Positions 26,615-34,330 of a stretch of 64,000 nucleotides of DNA are shown piece by piece. The notes under the pieces were generated by a model that was not told the origin of the DNA, made no database searches, and worked only from the letters and a program-made list of their open reading frames with translations. Both the position numbers and the translations under genes were made by a program. Source of the DNA: Methylobacter luteus IMV-B-3098. Its GTDB lineage: Bacteria; Pseudomonadota; Gammaproteobacteria; Methylococcales; Methylomonadaceae. The DNA is taken from positions 1,140,216 to 1,204,215 of the forward strand of contig NZ_KE386569.1 in the NCBI RefSeq assembly GCF_000427625.1, in the 5' to 3' direction. Position 1 is the stretch's first letter, and each line of letters begins with the position of its first letter.

Positions 26615-27733
26615 ATGTCGTTACAGAAAAATGCCGGAGCCGTTCGGCGGTTTTCCAGATTGATGAAATTCGCCGGCTGGCTGCAAAACATCCCGAACCG
26701 GATTACGCCGCCGCCGTTTCGCCTGATGCAGATCGGCTCGGCGTTCTGGCAGTCGCGGGCACTTTACGCCGCTGCCCAGCTCGATATAGCCACAGTGCTG
26801 GGAGATGAACACCTCACGGCAGATGAAATTGCCGCTCGCGTTTCCGCGGACCCCGATGCCACTTACCGGTTGCTTCGGATGCTGGCGGCACTGGGTGTTT
26901 TCGAGGAAGTATCGCCTCGCGTGTTCAGCAATAATGGTCTTTCCGCCTATCTGCGGGAGGACCATCCGAAAAGCGTGCGCGCAATGATTCTGATGCACAA
27001 TTCGGAAGAGATGAGCCGGCCATGGTACGAACAACTGGAAAAGGGTGTACAGAGCGGGGATGTGCCATTTCAGCTTGCGCACGGACAGGAACTGTTTGGT
27101 TATATGGATAGCCATCCCGAATTCGATCGCTTGTTCTCGCAGGCGATGGACTGCGTGGAAGCGCTGACCGGCGACAGCTTCGCGCTGGACTTCGACTGGG
27201 GGCGTTTCGAGCGCGTTATTGATGTCGGCGGATCAAAGGGCAGTAAATCCCTTGCTATCCTGAAACGGCATCCGCATCTGAAAGCCTTGGTGGTGGACCG
27301 CGCCCAAGTTGTCCGTGAAGCGGAGCAACATTGGACAGGGCGCGAGGCGCCGGCGCTGCTCGCCCGCCTGAGCTTTCAGGCCGGCGATCTATTCGAATCG
27401 GTTCCGGCAGCGACGAGCGCCAGGGACATCTACCTGCTCAGCGCCGTCCTGCACGGTTTCGATGACGATAGCTGCGTCAAGGCCCTCCGCAATATTGCCG
27501 GCGCCTGCGCCGGAACGGGCGCCCGCATTGCCCTGATGGAGATGGTTCTGCCCGAATCGCGGCCCGACCTTGCCAGTGCCTCACTCGACATGCAGCTGTT
27601 CATGGGTACCCGTGGCAGGGGAAGGACGCTCGAGGAATGGTTGAGATTGTTCGACAGAAGCGGCCTGGTACTGGAAGAGCAAGTGGGCCTGCAATCGTTC
27701 GCGAAGATACTTGTGCTGCAGTTGGGACAATGA
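26615..27733 (+). CDS. SAM-dependent O-methyltransferase (plant-type small-molecule OMT family)
   Basis: 372 residues. The N-terminal part (about 40-115) is the winged dimerisation domain of acetylserotonin/polyketide-type O-methyltransferases (GSAFWQSRALYAAAQLDIATVLGDEHLTADEIAARV; ATYRLLRMLAALGVFEE). The C-terminal Rossmann domain shows RVIDVGGSKGSKSLAIL, the SAM-binding loop with Ser-Lys-Gly in place of the usual GGxG core, then LSAVLHGFDDDSCVKALRNI, containing the conserved His of this family, and ALMEMVLPESR. It would methylate a hydroxylated aromatic or polyketide-like metabolite. It is co-transcribed with the TetR gene; substrate unknown. Confidence 0.8.
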   Translation: MSLQKNAGAVRRFSRLMKFAGWLQNIPNRITPPPFRLMQIGSAFWQSRALYAAAQLDIATVLGDEHLTADEIAARVSADPDATYRLLRMLAALGVFEEVSPRVFSNNGLSAYLREDHPKSVRAMILMHNSEEMSRPWYEQLEKGVQSGDVPFQLAHGQELFGYMDSHPEFDRLFSQAMDCVEALTGDSFALDFDWGRFERVIDVGGSKGSKSLAILKRHPHLKALVVDRAQVVREAEQHWTGREAPALLARLSFQAGDLFESVPAATSARDIYLLSAVLHGFDDDSCVKALRNIAGACAGTGARIALMEMVLPESRPDLASASLDMQLFMGTRGRGRTLEEWLRLFDRSGLVLEEQVGLQSFAKILVLQLGQ

Positions 27734-27780
27734 ACTCGATAGGATGCGCCGAGGTACGAAGTCAGGGACTCGGGTGATAA

Positions 27781-27818
27781 TCATGCGGCGCAATACGCTG
27801 GCGCTATTGCGCCCTACG
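27781..27818 (-). repeat. 38-bp repeat, left copy of perfect inverted pair around the TIR gene
   Basis: Exact reverse complement of 28731-28768. Internally palindromic (GGCGCAATA ... TATTGCGCC), the type often seen as REP sequences. It lies between the methyltransferase and the TIR-like gene, 18 bp from the stop codon of the latter. Confidence 0.8.
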
Positions 27819-27835
27819 GATGGCGCCTTACCGGG

Positions 27836-28618
27836 TTAGGTGGTAGGAAGAACACCGGCGGCCTCCAAGTCCTTGCGAATTTCTACGACTTTCTCTGAAA
27901 TGTTGGTTGTGAAGCGCTTCTGAATAATTCCTCCGAAATCAGAAAACATGGAAGTGCCTTCACGCAAGAGAAGCATCACGTTGCCACGACCGAGACGTCC
28001 ACAGAACCAACCGAGTTCGTAGATGACGTTAGGCCGCGCTTGGAGATAAGTTTCTCCACCGGACGACACTTCGTCGTCTGGCGTGAATACTGCGATCGCA
28101 TAGGAGCAAGTTTCCGCATAGTGCTCGAACTTTTCAATTACGGTCTTTGCTCCGGCGTCGGGTTGCTGCATCAAAATGATTGGATTTAGGTGAAACTCTG
28201 TCTGGATAATGTCTTTCAGCTCTCGCCATTTTGCTTCATCACGTCCGTGGATAAGAAAAACATTCTCCCTTTTTCGAGCGACCTCTTGGTTCTGTTTCTG
28301 ACTGAGCATCTCTGGATTCCTACGTAGTCGTGTCAAAGAGGCGCGGATGACTGCTAAAATGTTCTCGACTCCCTTCAAAGATGCAGATCCTAGATAGCCA
28401 AACCCGTTCTGGAATTCATGTGCTATCTGAGCCGAATACGAATTTCTACCTAAGGCGTCGTTGTATAGATCAATCAACTCATGCACGTACTGTCGATAGA
28501 GGGCTTCGTCCCCTTCAGCGATATAAATACCGTCTCGCGTCCTCTTGAATGAAATGTGAATGCGGGCTAGTTCCGCTTCGTAACGCTCGACTTCAGCAAT
28601 CACTTGCTCGGGTGTCAT
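27836..28618 (-). CDS. TIR-like (CAP12/Pycsar-type) nucleotide-binding effector protein
   Basis: 260 residues from the ATG at 28618, chosen because AGGAG lies five bases upstream; a TTG at 28639 is less likely. Residues 1-115 are helical and not recognised. Residues about 118-225 are the TIR-like domain of predicted nucleotide-binding proteins: NVFLIHGRDEAKWRELKDII, ILMQQPDAGAKTVIEKFEHY, CSYAIAVFTPDDE and ARPNVIYELGWFCGRLGRGNV, with Glu202 where TIR NADases have their catalytic Glu. Related domains are effectors of CBASS and Pycsar anti-phage systems that degrade NAD, but here no cyclase gene is adjacent, so it may be stand-alone or an orphan. The gene is bounded by 38-bp perfect inverted repeats, suggesting it arrived as a unit. 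Confidence 0.75.
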   Translation of the reverse strand: MTPEQVIAEVERYEAELARIHISFKRTRDGIYIAEGDEALYRQYVHELIDLYNDALGRNSYSAQIAHEFQNGFGYLGSASLKGVENILAVIRASLTRLRRNPEMLSQKQNQEVARKRENVFLIHGRDEAKWRELKDIIQTEFHLNPIILMQQPDAGAKTVIEKFEHYAETCSYAIAVFTPDDEVSSGGETYLQARPNVIYELGWFCGRLGRGNVMLLLREGTSMFSDFGGIIQKRFTTNISEKVVEIRKDLEAAGVLPTT

Positions 28619-28730
28619 GTGTACTCCTAAGCCTAACAATTATTATCTAAATCTGGATATTCTACATTCTTTCACAATCTGAGCATTTAATTAAAATATC
28701 CATCAAATGCAAACTCGGCAAGGCACAAAC

Positions 28731-28768
28731 CGTAGGGCGCAATAGCGCCAGCGTATTGCGCCGCATGA
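28731..28768 (+). repeat. 38-bp repeat, right copy of perfect inverted pair around the TIR gene
   Basis: Exact reverse complement of 27781-27818, starting CGTAGGGCGCAATAGCGCCA. It lies 113 bp upstream of the TIR gene start, between that gene and the nuo operon. Confidence 0.8.
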
Positions 28769-28842
28769 GTGGCACCCACGTTATACCCCAATCCCCATTT
28801 TGAACCATCACCATTTTTTTAACTCTTAGTCATGCAAGGAGC

Positions 28843-28947
28843 ATGAGTGATCATCGGATGTCGATGTTTGTTGAATTTACCCGGACGCCATCCCCGACGG
28901 TGTGGCTACTGTTTTTTGGTTTATTGATTGACAGAGGCACTCCCTGA
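28843..28947 (+). CDS. Possible 34-residue leader ORF overlapping nuoA start
   Basis: ATG 28843 (or in-frame ATG 28858/28864) opens a frame ending in TGA at 28945-28947 that overlaps the nuoA ATG as TGATG. The peptide ends in a hydrophobic segment (PTVWLLFFGLLIDRGTP). AAGGAG lies very close to the first ATG, so the later ATGs may be better starts. The overlap suggests termination-reinitiation coupling into nuoA. Not a recognised family. Confidence 0.35.
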   Translation: MSDHRMSMFVEFTRTPSPTVWLLFFGLLIDRGTP

Positions 28948-29363
28948 TGAACATTGAAGCCATGCTGGCCTCCGACCTCCTGCCGCTCATCATCTATTTC
29001 GTGGCCGTGCTCGCCGTTACCGGCATCATGCTCGGGGGCGCCTATTTTCTGGGACAGCGCCACACTGCCAAAGCCGCCGACGAGCCGTTCGAATCGGGCG
29101 TCGTGCCGGCGGGCGACGTTCATATCCGCTTTTCCATCCAGTTTTACCTGCTCGCCATCTTTTTCGTGATTTTCGATATGGAATCGGTGTTTCTGTTTGC
29201 CTGGTCGGTAGCCTTGCGCGAATCCGGCTGGGCGGGTTTTGTCGAGGCTTTGATTTTCATCGGCGTGCTGCTGGCCGCGCTGGCCTATCTGTGGGCTGTC
29301 GGCGCGCTCGACTGGCGCACGAGGCGGCAGCGCATCGATATCCAAAAGTCCGGGCGGGAGTGA
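28947..29363 (+). CDS. nuoA: NADH-quinone oxidoreductase subunit A
   Basis: 138 residues, three membrane helices (about 12-35, 63-85, 95-115). The conserved ESGVVPAGD segment and FYLLAIFFVIFDMESVFLFAW identify NuoA, part of the membrane arm of complex I at the junction with the quinone-binding peripheral arm. It is the first gene of a 13-gene plus-strand operon ending at 43886. Its ATG overlaps the stop of a small upstream ORF. nuoB starts 3 bp after its stop. Confidence 0.93.
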   Translation: MNIEAMLASDLLPLIIYFVAVLAVTGIMLGGAYFLGQRHTAKAADEPFESGVVPAGDVHIRFSIQFYLLAIFFVIFDMESVFLFAWSVALRESGWAGFVEALIFIGVLLAALAYLWAVGALDWRTRRQRIDIQKSGRE

Positions 29364-29366
29364 ACC

Positions 29367-30005
29367 ATGAACTGGCATCTGACCAAAGCCGAAAGCGATA
29401 CCGCGCCAGGACCGGGCCGGCAAACCTATGAACAGGCGATGCGCCGCAACTTTCTGCTCGCCAGGCTTGAGGACATGGTGGCCTGGGGACAGGCCAATTC
29501 CGTCTGGCCGTTCAATTTCGGGCTGTCCTGCTGTTATGTGGAAATGGCGACCGCCTTCACGAGCCGCCACGACATCGCCCGCTTCGGCTCCGAAGTCATC
29601 CGGGGATCGCCGAGGCAGGCCGATCTGATCGTCATTTCGGGCACGGTGTTTCGCAAGATGGCGCCGGTGGTCAAGCGGCTGTATGACCAGTTGCTGGAGC
29701 CGCGCTGGGTCATTTCCATGGGTTCCTGCGCCAACTCGGGCGGCATGTATGACATCTACAGCGTCGTGCAGGGCGTGGACAAGTTCCTGCCGGTCGATGT
29801 CTACGTGCCGGGCTGCCCGCCGCGCCCGGAAGCTTTGTTGCAGGGTCTGATGCTGCTGCAGCAGGCCATCGGTCAGGAACGGCGGCCGTTGAGCTGGGTG
29901 GTCGGCGATCAGGAGGTGATCAGGGCGCCTCAACCCAGCTTTCGCGATCTGTTGACGGAAGAAAGGATGCGCGCCAAACAGCTCAGAGGGCCGGATCATG
30001 TCTGA
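29367..30005 (+). CDS. nuoB: NADH-quinone oxidoreductase subunit B (iron-sulfur cluster N2)
   Basis: 212 residues. [15 protein letters not shown] has the adjacent cysteines and [17 protein letters not shown] and [20 protein letters not shown] the other two ligands of tetranuclear cluster N2, the last iron-sulfur centre before quinone. Conserved [16 protein letters not shown] follows. The protein belongs to the connecting module of complex I. Its end overlaps the start of nuoCD by 8 bp. Confidence 0.95.
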   Translation: MNWHLTKAESDTAPGPGRQTYEQAMRRNFLLARLEDMVAWGQANSVWPFNFGLSCCYVEMATAFTSRHDIARFGSEVIRGSPRQADLIVISGTVFRKMAPVVKRLYDQLLEPRWVISMGSCANSGGMYDIYSVVQGVDKFLPVDVYVPGCPPRPEALLQGLMLLQQAIGQERRPLSWVVGDQEVIRAPQPSFRDLLTEERMRAKQLRGPDHV

Positions 30006-31740
30006 TCGGGTCGTGCGCGAACTGTCCGACCGGTTCGGCGATGGCGCCTTTGCCGTGCAGCCGACAGCCGACAGTATCCCCACGTTCTGGATCGCCAGGG
30101 AACGTATCCGCGATTTCCTCAGGTTTCTGAAAAAAGAGGCGGTCTCCGGCTACGCCATGCTGTTCGACCTGACGGCCCTGGACGAGCGTCAGCGCACGCG
30201 GCGTCAGGGCCAGCCCACCAGCGACTATACGGTCGTTTATCATCTGCTCTCTTTTGATCGCAACGAGGATATCCGTCTTAAGGTGGCTTTGCAGGAAGAA
30301 AGTCTGTCGCTGCCGTCCATCTGCGATATCTGGCCTTCGGCCAACTGGTACGAGCGCGAGGTCTGGGACATGTTCGGCATCGTCTTTGAAGGCCATCCCA
30401 ATCTTAGGCGCATCCTGTTGCCGCCGACCTGGACAGGGCACGCGCTGCGCAAGGACCACCCGGCCCGCGCGACGGAAATGGAGCCTTACAGCCTGTCCGA
30501 CGAACGCGAGGAAAGCGAACAGGAAGCGCTGCGCTTCGTGCCCGAGGAATGGGGCATGACACGGCAAGGCGAGGACAGCGATTTCCTGTTTCTGAACCTC
30601 GGGCCCAATCATCCCAGCGCGCACGGCGTTTTTCGCGTTGCGTTGCAACTGGACGGCGAAGAGATTATCGATGCCGTGCCCGATATCGGCTATCACCACC
30701 GGGGCGCGGAAAAGATGGGCGAGCGCCAGTCCTGGCATACCTATATTCCTTATACCGACCGCGTGGATTATCTGGGCGGGTCCATGAACAACTTTCCTTA
30801 TGTGATGGCCGTGGAGCGGCTGGCCGGCATCAACGTCCCGGAGCGCGCGCAAGTCATCCGGGTCATGATCGGCGAATTCTACCGTCTGGCCAGCCATCTG
30901 CTGTTCTATGGCACGTTTGCTCAGGACATCGGCCAGATGTCGCCCATCTTTTATATGTTTGCCGACCGCGAGAAAGTATTCGACATCATCGAGGCGATCA
31001 GCGGCGCGCGCATGCATTCCAGTTATTTCCGCATCGGCGGCGTGGCCCTGGACCTGCCGGGCGGTTGGGACAGACTCGTGAAGGCGTTCGTCGATTATTT
31101 CCCGGCCCGGCTCGATCAGTACGACAAAATGGTCATGAACAACAGCACTATCAAGCGGCGCACGCAGGGCGTCGGCGCCTATACCACCGCCGAAGCCATC
31201 GACTGGAGCGTGACCGGAGCGGGACTGCGCGCCACGGGCTTTGAATGGGACTATCGCAAGGCGCGGCCTTATTCAGGGTATGAAAACTACGAGTTCGAGA
31301 TCCCTATTGGCCGGCATGGCGATTGCTACGACCGCTGCGCCGTGCGCATCGAAGAGATGCGCCAGAGTGTCCGCATCATCGGGCAATGCCTGAACAACAT
31401 GCCGGCAGGCCCCCACAAGTCCGATCACCCGTTGACCACGCCGCCGCCCAAGGCGCGCACCCTGCATGACATAGAAACCCTGATCGACCATTTTCTCAAT
31501 GTCAGCTGGGGACCTGTGATTCCGGCCGGCGAAGCCTGCGTGACCGTCGAAGCGACCAAGGGCCTCAACGGCTACTACCTGACCAGCGATGGCGGCACGA
31601 TGTCTTACCGCACGCGCATCCGCACGCCGTCTTTCCCGCATCTGCAGATGATTCCGCAGATGTGCCGAGGGCTAATGATCGCCGACCTGATCGCGATACT
31701 GGCCAGCATCGATTTTGTAATGGCTGACGTGGACCGCTGA
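29998..31740 (+). CDS. nuoCD: NADH-quinone oxidoreductase fused subunit C/D
   Basis: 580 residues. Residues about 1-185 are the 30-kDa NuoC domain ([38 protein letters not shown]); about 195-580 are the 49-kDa NuoD domain ([50 protein letters not shown]; ending FVMADVDR). The C/D fusion is typical of gammaproteobacterial 13-gene nuo operons and fits the taxonomic guess. NuoD with NuoB forms the quinone-reduction site. Confidence 0.95.
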   Translation: MSDRVVRELSDRFGDGAFAVQPTADSIPTFWIARERIRDFLRFLKKEAVSGYAMLFDLTALDERQRTRRQGQPTSDYTVVYHLLSFDRNEDIRLKVALQEESLSLPSICDIWPSANWYEREVWDMFGIVFEGHPNLRRILLPPTWTGHALRKDHPARATEMEPYSLSDEREESEQEALRFVPEEWGMTRQGEDSDFLFLNLGPNHPSAHGVFRVALQLDGEEIIDAVPDIGYHHRGAEKMGERQSWHTYIPYTDRVDYLGGSMNNFPYVMAVERLAGINVPERAQVIRVMIGEFYRLASHLLFYGTFAQDIGQMSPIFYMFADREKVFDIIEAISGARMHSSYFRIGGVALDLPGGWDRLVKAFVDYFPARLDQYDKMVMNNSTIKRRTQGVGAYTTAEAIDWSVTGAGLRATGFEWDYRKARPYSGYENYEFEIPIGRHGDCYDRCAVRIEEMRQSVRIIGQCLNNMPAGPHKSDHPLTTPPPKARTLHDIETLIDHFLNVSWGPVIPAGEACVTVEATKGLNGYYLTSDGGTMSYRTRIRTPSFPHLQMIPQMCRGLMIADLIAILASIDFVMADVDR

Positions 31741-31741
31741 C

Positions 31742-32218
31742 ATGACTGAGAAACCCGCCGTGTTGACTGCCGTCGAAATAGAGGAGATAACCGCCGAGAT
31801 GTCACATTATGCGGACAAGGCGGCCGCTTCCATCGAGGCGCTGAAAATCGTGCAGAAATACCGGCGCTGGGTTTCCGATGACTGCCTGGTCGCCGTGGCG
31901 CAGTTGCTGGGCATATCGCCGGCGCAACTGGAAGGCGTAGCGACGTTCTATAACCTGATCTACCGCCAGCCCGTGGGCAGGACGGTCATTCATTACTGCA
32001 ACAGCGTCAGCTGCTGGATCATGGGTTCTGAACAGGTCGAAGCGCGCCTGTGCGAGCGGTTACAGGTCGAACCGGGCGGGATGTCCGCGGACGGTGAGTA
32101 CACGGTATTGCCGATCGTCTGCCTGGGCGCCTGCGACCACGCGCCGGTCATGCTGGTCGGCGATCAGCTCAGGCACGATGTCACGGATGATGTCATTGAC
32201 GAGATTTTAGGCAGGTAA
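31742..32218 (+). CDS. nuoE: NADH-quinone oxidoreductase subunit E (24-kDa, [2Fe-2S] N1a)
   Basis: 158 residues. Thioredoxin-like fold with the four cluster ligands in CNSVSC (C-x4-C) and CLGAC (C-x3-C), as required for N1a. The N-terminal helical bundle (AEMSHYADKAAASIEALKIVQKYRRWVSDD) is standard for NuoE. It belongs to the NADH dehydrogenase module with NuoF and NuoG. One base separates its start from the nuoCD stop, consistent with coupled translation. Confidence 0.94.
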   Translation: MTEKPAVLTAVEIEEITAEMSHYADKAAASIEALKIVQKYRRWVSDDCLVAVAQLLGISPAQLEGVATFYNLIYRQPVGRTVIHYCNSVSCWIMGSEQVEARLCERLQVEPGGMSADGEYTVLPIVCLGACDHAPVMLVGDQLRHDVTDDVIDEILGR

Positions 32219-32221
32219 ATC

Positions 32222-33517
32222 ATGGAAAACATGGACAAGCCGCTAACCCAGAACATTCAACCGGATCGCGTTTTCGCGACGCTGGCCGATTACGAGCAGA
32301 CCGGCGGCTATCAGGGTTTGCGCAAGGCCATCGCGGAACTGCCACCTAAGGAGGTGCAGCAATGGGTCAAGGATGCGGGACTTCGGGGGCGCGGCGGCTC
32401 GGGATTTCCGGCCGGGGTCAAGTGGAGCCTGATGCCCCTGGACGATGCGCATCAAACTCGCTATCTGATCGTCAACGGCGACGAGATGGAACCGGGTACG
32501 TTCAAGGATCGGTTTCTGCTGGAGAGAGACCCGCATCAATTGATCGAGGGCACGATCATCGCGGCCTATGCCATCCAGGCCCAAACCGCTTACATTTTTT
32601 TGCGCGGGGAATACCATCTAGCCGCGCGGCGCATTGAGCAGGCCCTGCAGGAAGCGCGCGCCAAGGGCTATCTGGGCGAGCACATACTGGATTTGGACTT
32701 CAGCCTGGACATTCACCTGCATACCAGCGCCGGGCGTTATATCTGCGGCGAGGAAACGGCGCTGATCAATTCATTGGAGGGCAAGCGGGCCAATCCCCGC
32801 GCCAAGCCGCCGTTCGCCGTGGTCAGCGGGCTCTGGGGCAAGCCCACCGTGGTCAATAATGTCGAAACCCTGTGCAACGTGCCGCATATCATCCGCAACG
32901 GGGTTAACTGGTACAAGGGACTGGGGCTGGGCGCAGACCAGGGCACCAAGCTGTTCGGGGTCAGCGGCCGGGTCAGGCGGCCGGGCTTGTGGGAACTGCC
33001 CATGGGAACGCCCATCAGGGAGATTGTCGAAGAGCATGCGGGCGGCATGCGGGACGGTTTCTCGTTGCGCGCTTTTCTGCCGGGCGGCGCTTCGACTGAT
33101 TTCCTGTTGCCCGAACACCTGGACGTGCGCATGGATTACGATGCCGTTGCCAAGGTCGGCAGCCGCATGGGCACCGGCACCATGATCATTCTCGATGACA
33201 AGACCTGCCCCGTGAAGATGGTGCTGAATCTGGAACAGTTTTTTTCACAGGAGTCCTGCGGTTGGTGCACGCCTTGCCGGGACGGATTGCCGTGGACGGT
33301 CACGTTACTGAAGGACATCATCGAAGGGCGAGGCCGTCTGGAAGACCTCGATACGCTGTCAAGGCTCACGGGCATGATGGCGCTCGGCAATACGTTCTGC
33401 GCGTTGGCGCCCGGCGCCATGGAGCCGCTGCAAAGCGCGCTGAAATTTTTCCGCAGGGATTTTGAGCATTACATCGCGGGTGTTGCTCCGCCTCCCTCAG
33501 TGAAAAGGCTGGTATGA
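32222..33517 (+). CDS. nuoF: NADH-quinone oxidoreductase subunit F (FMN and NADH binding)
   Basis: 431 residues. LRGRGGSGFPAGVKWSLM is the NADH/FMN loop; NGDEMEPGTFKDR and YICGEETALINSLEGKRANPR the FMN site; ESCGWCTPCRDG plus the Cys in NTFCALAPGA ligate the [4Fe-4S] cluster N3. This subunit accepts the hydride from NADH. Three bases follow nuoE. The usual tight junction to nuoG is broken here: 536 bp including a tandem duplication separate nuoF from the intact nuoG start. Confidence 0.95.
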   Translation: MENMDKPLTQNIQPDRVFATLADYEQTGGYQGLRKAIAELPPKEVQQWVKDAGLRGRGGSGFPAGVKWSLMPLDDAHQTRYLIVNGDEMEPGTFKDRFLLERDPHQLIEGTIIAAYAIQAQTAYIFLRGEYHLAARRIEQALQEARAKGYLGEHILDLDFSLDIHLHTSAGRYICGEETALINSLEGKRANPRAKPPFAVVSGLWGKPTVVNNVETLCNVPHIIRNGVNWYKGLGLGADQGTKLFGVSGRVRRPGLWELPMGTPIREIVEEHAGGMRDGFSLRAFLPGGASTDFLLPEHLDVRMDYDAVAKVGSRMGTGTMIILDDKTCPVKMVLNLEQFFSQESCGWCTPCRDGLPWTVTLLKDIIEGRGRLEDLDTLSRLTGMMALGNTFCALAPGAMEPLQSALKFFRRDFEHYIAGVAPPPSVKRLV

Positions 33518-33534
33518 GGGAGAATGTATGTGCA

Positions 33535-33932
33535 TCAACTTAATCCAGGGGAAGCTGATGGTCACTATCGAAATCGACGGCGTGAAGTATGCAGGGGCGA
33601 ATTCATTCGCCCAGGGCGACTTAAGTCGCCCCACAAGCGAATCCAGGAGAAGCTGATGGTCACTATCGAAATCGACGGCGTGCAATACCAGGCGGAAGCC
33701 GGTGAAAGCCTGCTGCCAGTCTGCCTCGCCCTGGGCCTGGATCTGACCTATTTTTGCTGGCATCCGTCCCTGGGTTCGGTAGGCGCGTGCCGGCAGTGCG
33801 CGGTGATGCAGTACCAAAGCCCGGAAGACAAAAAAGGACGTCTCGCCATGGCCTGCATGACCCCCGTGACCGACGGCATGCGCATTTCCCTTCAGGCCGA
33901 GCAGGCCAGGCAATTCCGCAGCGACAACATCG
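33535..33932 (+). repeat. 398-bp tandem duplication at nuoG 5' end, copy 1
   Basis: From TCAACTTAATCCAGG to GCGACAACATCG, followed directly by an apparently identical second unit. The unit length is not a multiple of three. Each unit contains two copies of the nuoG start region (AAGCTGATGGTCACTATCGA), separated by a palindromic insert (33573-33632: arms GGGCGAAT/ATTCGCCC, then the perfect palindrome GGGCGACTTAAGTCGCCC). Confidence 0.9.
33558..33656 (+). CDS. Short nuoG-start fragment with palindrome insert
   Basis: 32 residues: the first 9-10 residues of NuoG (MVTIEIDGVKY) followed by translated palindrome sequence (AGANSFAQGDLSRPTSESRRS). Its TGA overlaps the next ATG at 33656 as TGATG. Probably a by-product of the insertion rather than a functional protein, but it keeps ribosomes moving through the junction. 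The same fragment recurs at 33956-34054. Confidence 0.35.
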   Translation: MVTIEIDGVKYAGANSFAQGDLSRPTSESRRS

Positions 33933-34054
33933 TCAACTTAATCCAGGGGAAGCTGATGGTCACTATCGAAATCGACGGCGTGAAGTATGCAGGGGCGAAT
34001 TCATTCGCCCAGGGCGACTTAAGTCGCCCCACAAGCGAATCCAGGAGAAGCTGA
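33656..34054 (+). CDS. Truncated NuoG: free-standing N-terminal [2Fe-2S] module
   Basis: 132 residues. The first 92 are identical to NuoG residues 1-92 and include all four N1b ligands, Cys34, Cys45, Cys48 and Cys67 (TYFC...GACRQCAV...MACMTP). After the duplication junction the frame shifts into the repeated start region and ends with 40 foreign residues. The ribosome site CCAGGAGAAG is the same as that of intact nuoG. Its TGA overlaps the intact nuoG ATG (TGATG), so translation is likely coupled. A folded ferredoxin-like product is possible; alternatively this is simply a broken copy or an assembly artefact. Confidence 0.6.
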   Translation: MVTIEIDGVQYQAEAGESLLPVCLALGLDLTYFCWHPSLGSVGACRQCAVMQYQSPEDKKGRLAMACMTPVTDGMRISLQAEQARQFRSDNIVNLIQGKLMVTIEIDGVKYAGANSFAQGDLSRPTSESRRS

Positions 34055-34330
34055 TGGTCACTATCGAAATCGACGGCGTGCAATACCAGGCGGAAGCCGG
34101 TGAAAGCCTGCTGCCAGTCTGCCTCGCCCTGGGCCTGGATCTGACCTATTTTTGCTGGCATCCGTCCCTGGGTTCGGTAGGCGCGTGCCGGCAGTGCGCG
34201 GTGATGCAGTACCAAAGCCCGGAAGACAAAAAAGGACGTCTCGCCATGGCCTGCATGACCCCCGTGACCGACGGCATGCGCATTTCCCTTCAGGCCGAGC
34301 AGGCCAGGCAATTCCGCAGCGACAACATCG
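33933..34330 (+). repeat. 398-bp tandem duplication at nuoG 5' end, copy 2
   Basis: Second unit, continuous with intact nuoG from 34054. By reading line against line, no difference from copy 1 was found. Identity implies a recent duplication, ongoing recombination, or an assembly error. Confidence 0.9.

Noticed and set aside
28851-30083. 410-codon minus-strand frame opposite nuoA-nuoB-nuoCD, and similar long frames opposite nuoG-M.
   Set aside because: Antisense shadows with shadow-type composition; the opposite strand encodes unmistakable complex I subunits.
33754-34053. Long in-frame upstream extension of nuoG.
   Set aside because: It reads the first duplication unit in the wrong register and has no NuoG-like sequence; the true start is ATG 34054 with AGGAGAAG.
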